This document shows positions 63,463-64,000 of a stretch of DNA of 64,000 bases, one piece after another. Position numbers and translations under genes: made by a program. The notes under the pieces were generated by a model. It was given only the letters and a program-made list of their open reading frames with translations, did no database searches and was not told where the DNA came from. The DNA comes from Hyphococcus formosus (GTDB lineage: Bacteria; Pseudomonadota; Alphaproteobacteria; Caulobacterales; Parvularculaceae). The stretch lies in contig NZ_CP157210.1 in NCBI RefSeq assembly GCF_046736345.1, forward strand, positions 1,612,001 through 1,676,000, in the 5' to 3' direction. How positions within the stretch are numbered: the stretch's first letter is position 1; every line of letters starts with the position of its first letter.

Positions 63463-64000
63463 TTATCCAAGATCCCGCCAGGCCGGCTTTGGCTCTGATC
63501 CTGGTAACGCAGTAGCTTCATAAACAGCACGTGCGATTGCGCGGGCTAATGTGTCGGCGGCAATCGCCCCAAGCCGCATGGTCAGAACCGAGCGCCGCAT
63601 GTCACCCGAAGCTTCGTGATGGCCCGTTGAAAGCGCGAATAGCACATCACCATCAAACGGCGCATGAATTGGCCGGATTGCCCGCGCCATTCCGTCTTGG
63701 GCCATTACTGCAATCCGCTGCATCTCCACGCGCGATAACGCAACATCGGTAGCGATGCATGCAATCGTCGTATTCGCCCGGGGCTTTGCCTGCCCTAGTG
63801 CATATCCATAGTCCTCTGGGTTCGCATGTAATTCGCTAGTGCCCAGCCCTCCAAATTCTTTCCCGATCTCGACTGGTGCAGCCCAAAACTGCTTCGTACC
63901 CGGCGCAATTACCGAACCAAGGCTATTGACTGCAACGATAGCCCCCACCGTATGACCGTCAGCAGTGACCGTCGATGCGGAACCAAGACCGCCTTTTATA
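63463..64000 (-). CDS. P1/S58 family hydrolase (DmpA/NylC-like), C-terminal part
   Basis: At least 178 residues; the 5' end is beyond the right edge. KGGLGSAS at the edge, GAIVAVNSLGSV, and ANTTIACIATDV are the P1-family blocks. In NylC-type members the chain self-cleaves between Asn and Thr of such an NTT site, and that Thr becomes the nucleophile; here the NTT is intact. Members are aminopeptidases, esterases or oligoamide hydrolases. Not part of the 14.5-27.7 kb amide locus. Confidence 0.88.
   Translation of the reverse strand, partial: IKGGLGSASTVTADGHTVGAIVAVNSLGSVIAPGTKQFWAAPVEIGKEFGGLGTSELHANPEDYGYALGQAKPRANTTIACIATDVALSRVEMQRIAVMAQDGMARAIRPIHAPFDGDVLFALSTGHHEASGDMRRSVLTMRLGAIAADTLARAIARAVYEATALPGSEPKPAWRDLG

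Noticed and set aside
63463..64000. The P1/S58 hydrolase as part of the amide locus (a NylB plus NylC set)
   Set aside because: It lies about 36 kb away with flagellar and housekeeping genes between, so there is no positional support.
1..64000. CRISPR array, insertion sequence or prophage
   Set aside because: No regularly spaced repeats, transposase or phage structural genes were seen on either strand.

Overview
The window is chromosomal DNA of an alphaproteobacterium with moderate G+C. The flaF-flbT pair beside flagellin, a PopZ-type polar organiser, a motility protein of the DUF6468 type, a MotE-like protein and the pcm-tolC-popZ-valS gene order all point to that class. TonB-dependent uptake and a CtrA-like motif upstream of flagellar genes suggest a dimorphic or marine lineage near Caulobacterales, Maricaulales or Parvularculales. 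The order cannot be fixed from the sequence alone. No rRNA, CRISPR array, insertion sequence, integrase or phage gene was seen.

Layout. 1-7.3 kb (minus strand): 5' part of valS, a prolyl oligopeptidase, popZ, tolC, a lipoprotein serine hydrolase and an isoaspartyl methyltransferase. 7.4-14 kb: tRNA-Cys, a three-gene RND efflux operon (outer-membrane factor, adaptor, pump) and tRNA-Asn. 14.5-27.7 kb (all minus strand): eight genes that look like one catabolic locus. They encode a MocR-type regulator, a nitrilase-superfamily amidase, a TonB receptor, a TPR-sulfotransferase, an exported beta-lactamase-fold hydrolase, an MFS transporter, a GabD-like dehydrogenase and a GabT-like aminotransferase. 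I read this as uptake and hydrolysis of an amide or conjugate that yields GABA or another omega-amino acid, ending in succinate. 28-33.6 kb: an unrecognised 519-aa protein, parC, and a membrane-protein/hydrolase pair.

33.6-59.5 kb is a flagellar island of about 29 genes. Leftward: fliF-fliH-fliN-fliP-fliG. Rightward and divergent from it: fliL-DUF6468-motE-like-motA-(756-aa periplasmic protein)-flgF-flgG-flgA-flgH-second fliL. Then flgD and fliK (leftward); flgJ-like and flgN-like, flagellin, flaF, flbT and a DUF1217 gene (rightward); fliI (leftward); and flgB-flgC-fliE-fliQ-flhA-fliR-flhB-fliJ-like (rightward). The export gate, rod, L-ring, MS-ring and switch components FliG/FliN are here. 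FliM, MotB, FlgI, hook FlgE, FlgK and FlgL must lie elsewhere.

59.5-64 kb: a PrnB/heme-dioxygenase-like gene; then a DEAD-box-type helicase, an IF-1 gene nested in its 3' end and a cold-shock protein, which together look like a cold-response RNA module; a small basic protein; and a partial P1/S58 (DmpA/NylC-like) hydrolase at the right edge.

The least familiar pieces are the 756-aa AMIN-like/helical-repeat periplasmic protein between motA and flgF, the MocR regulator with an extra C-terminal domain together with its locus, the divergent FliG, the infA-inside-helicase arrangement, and the unrecognised protein at 28-29.5 kb.
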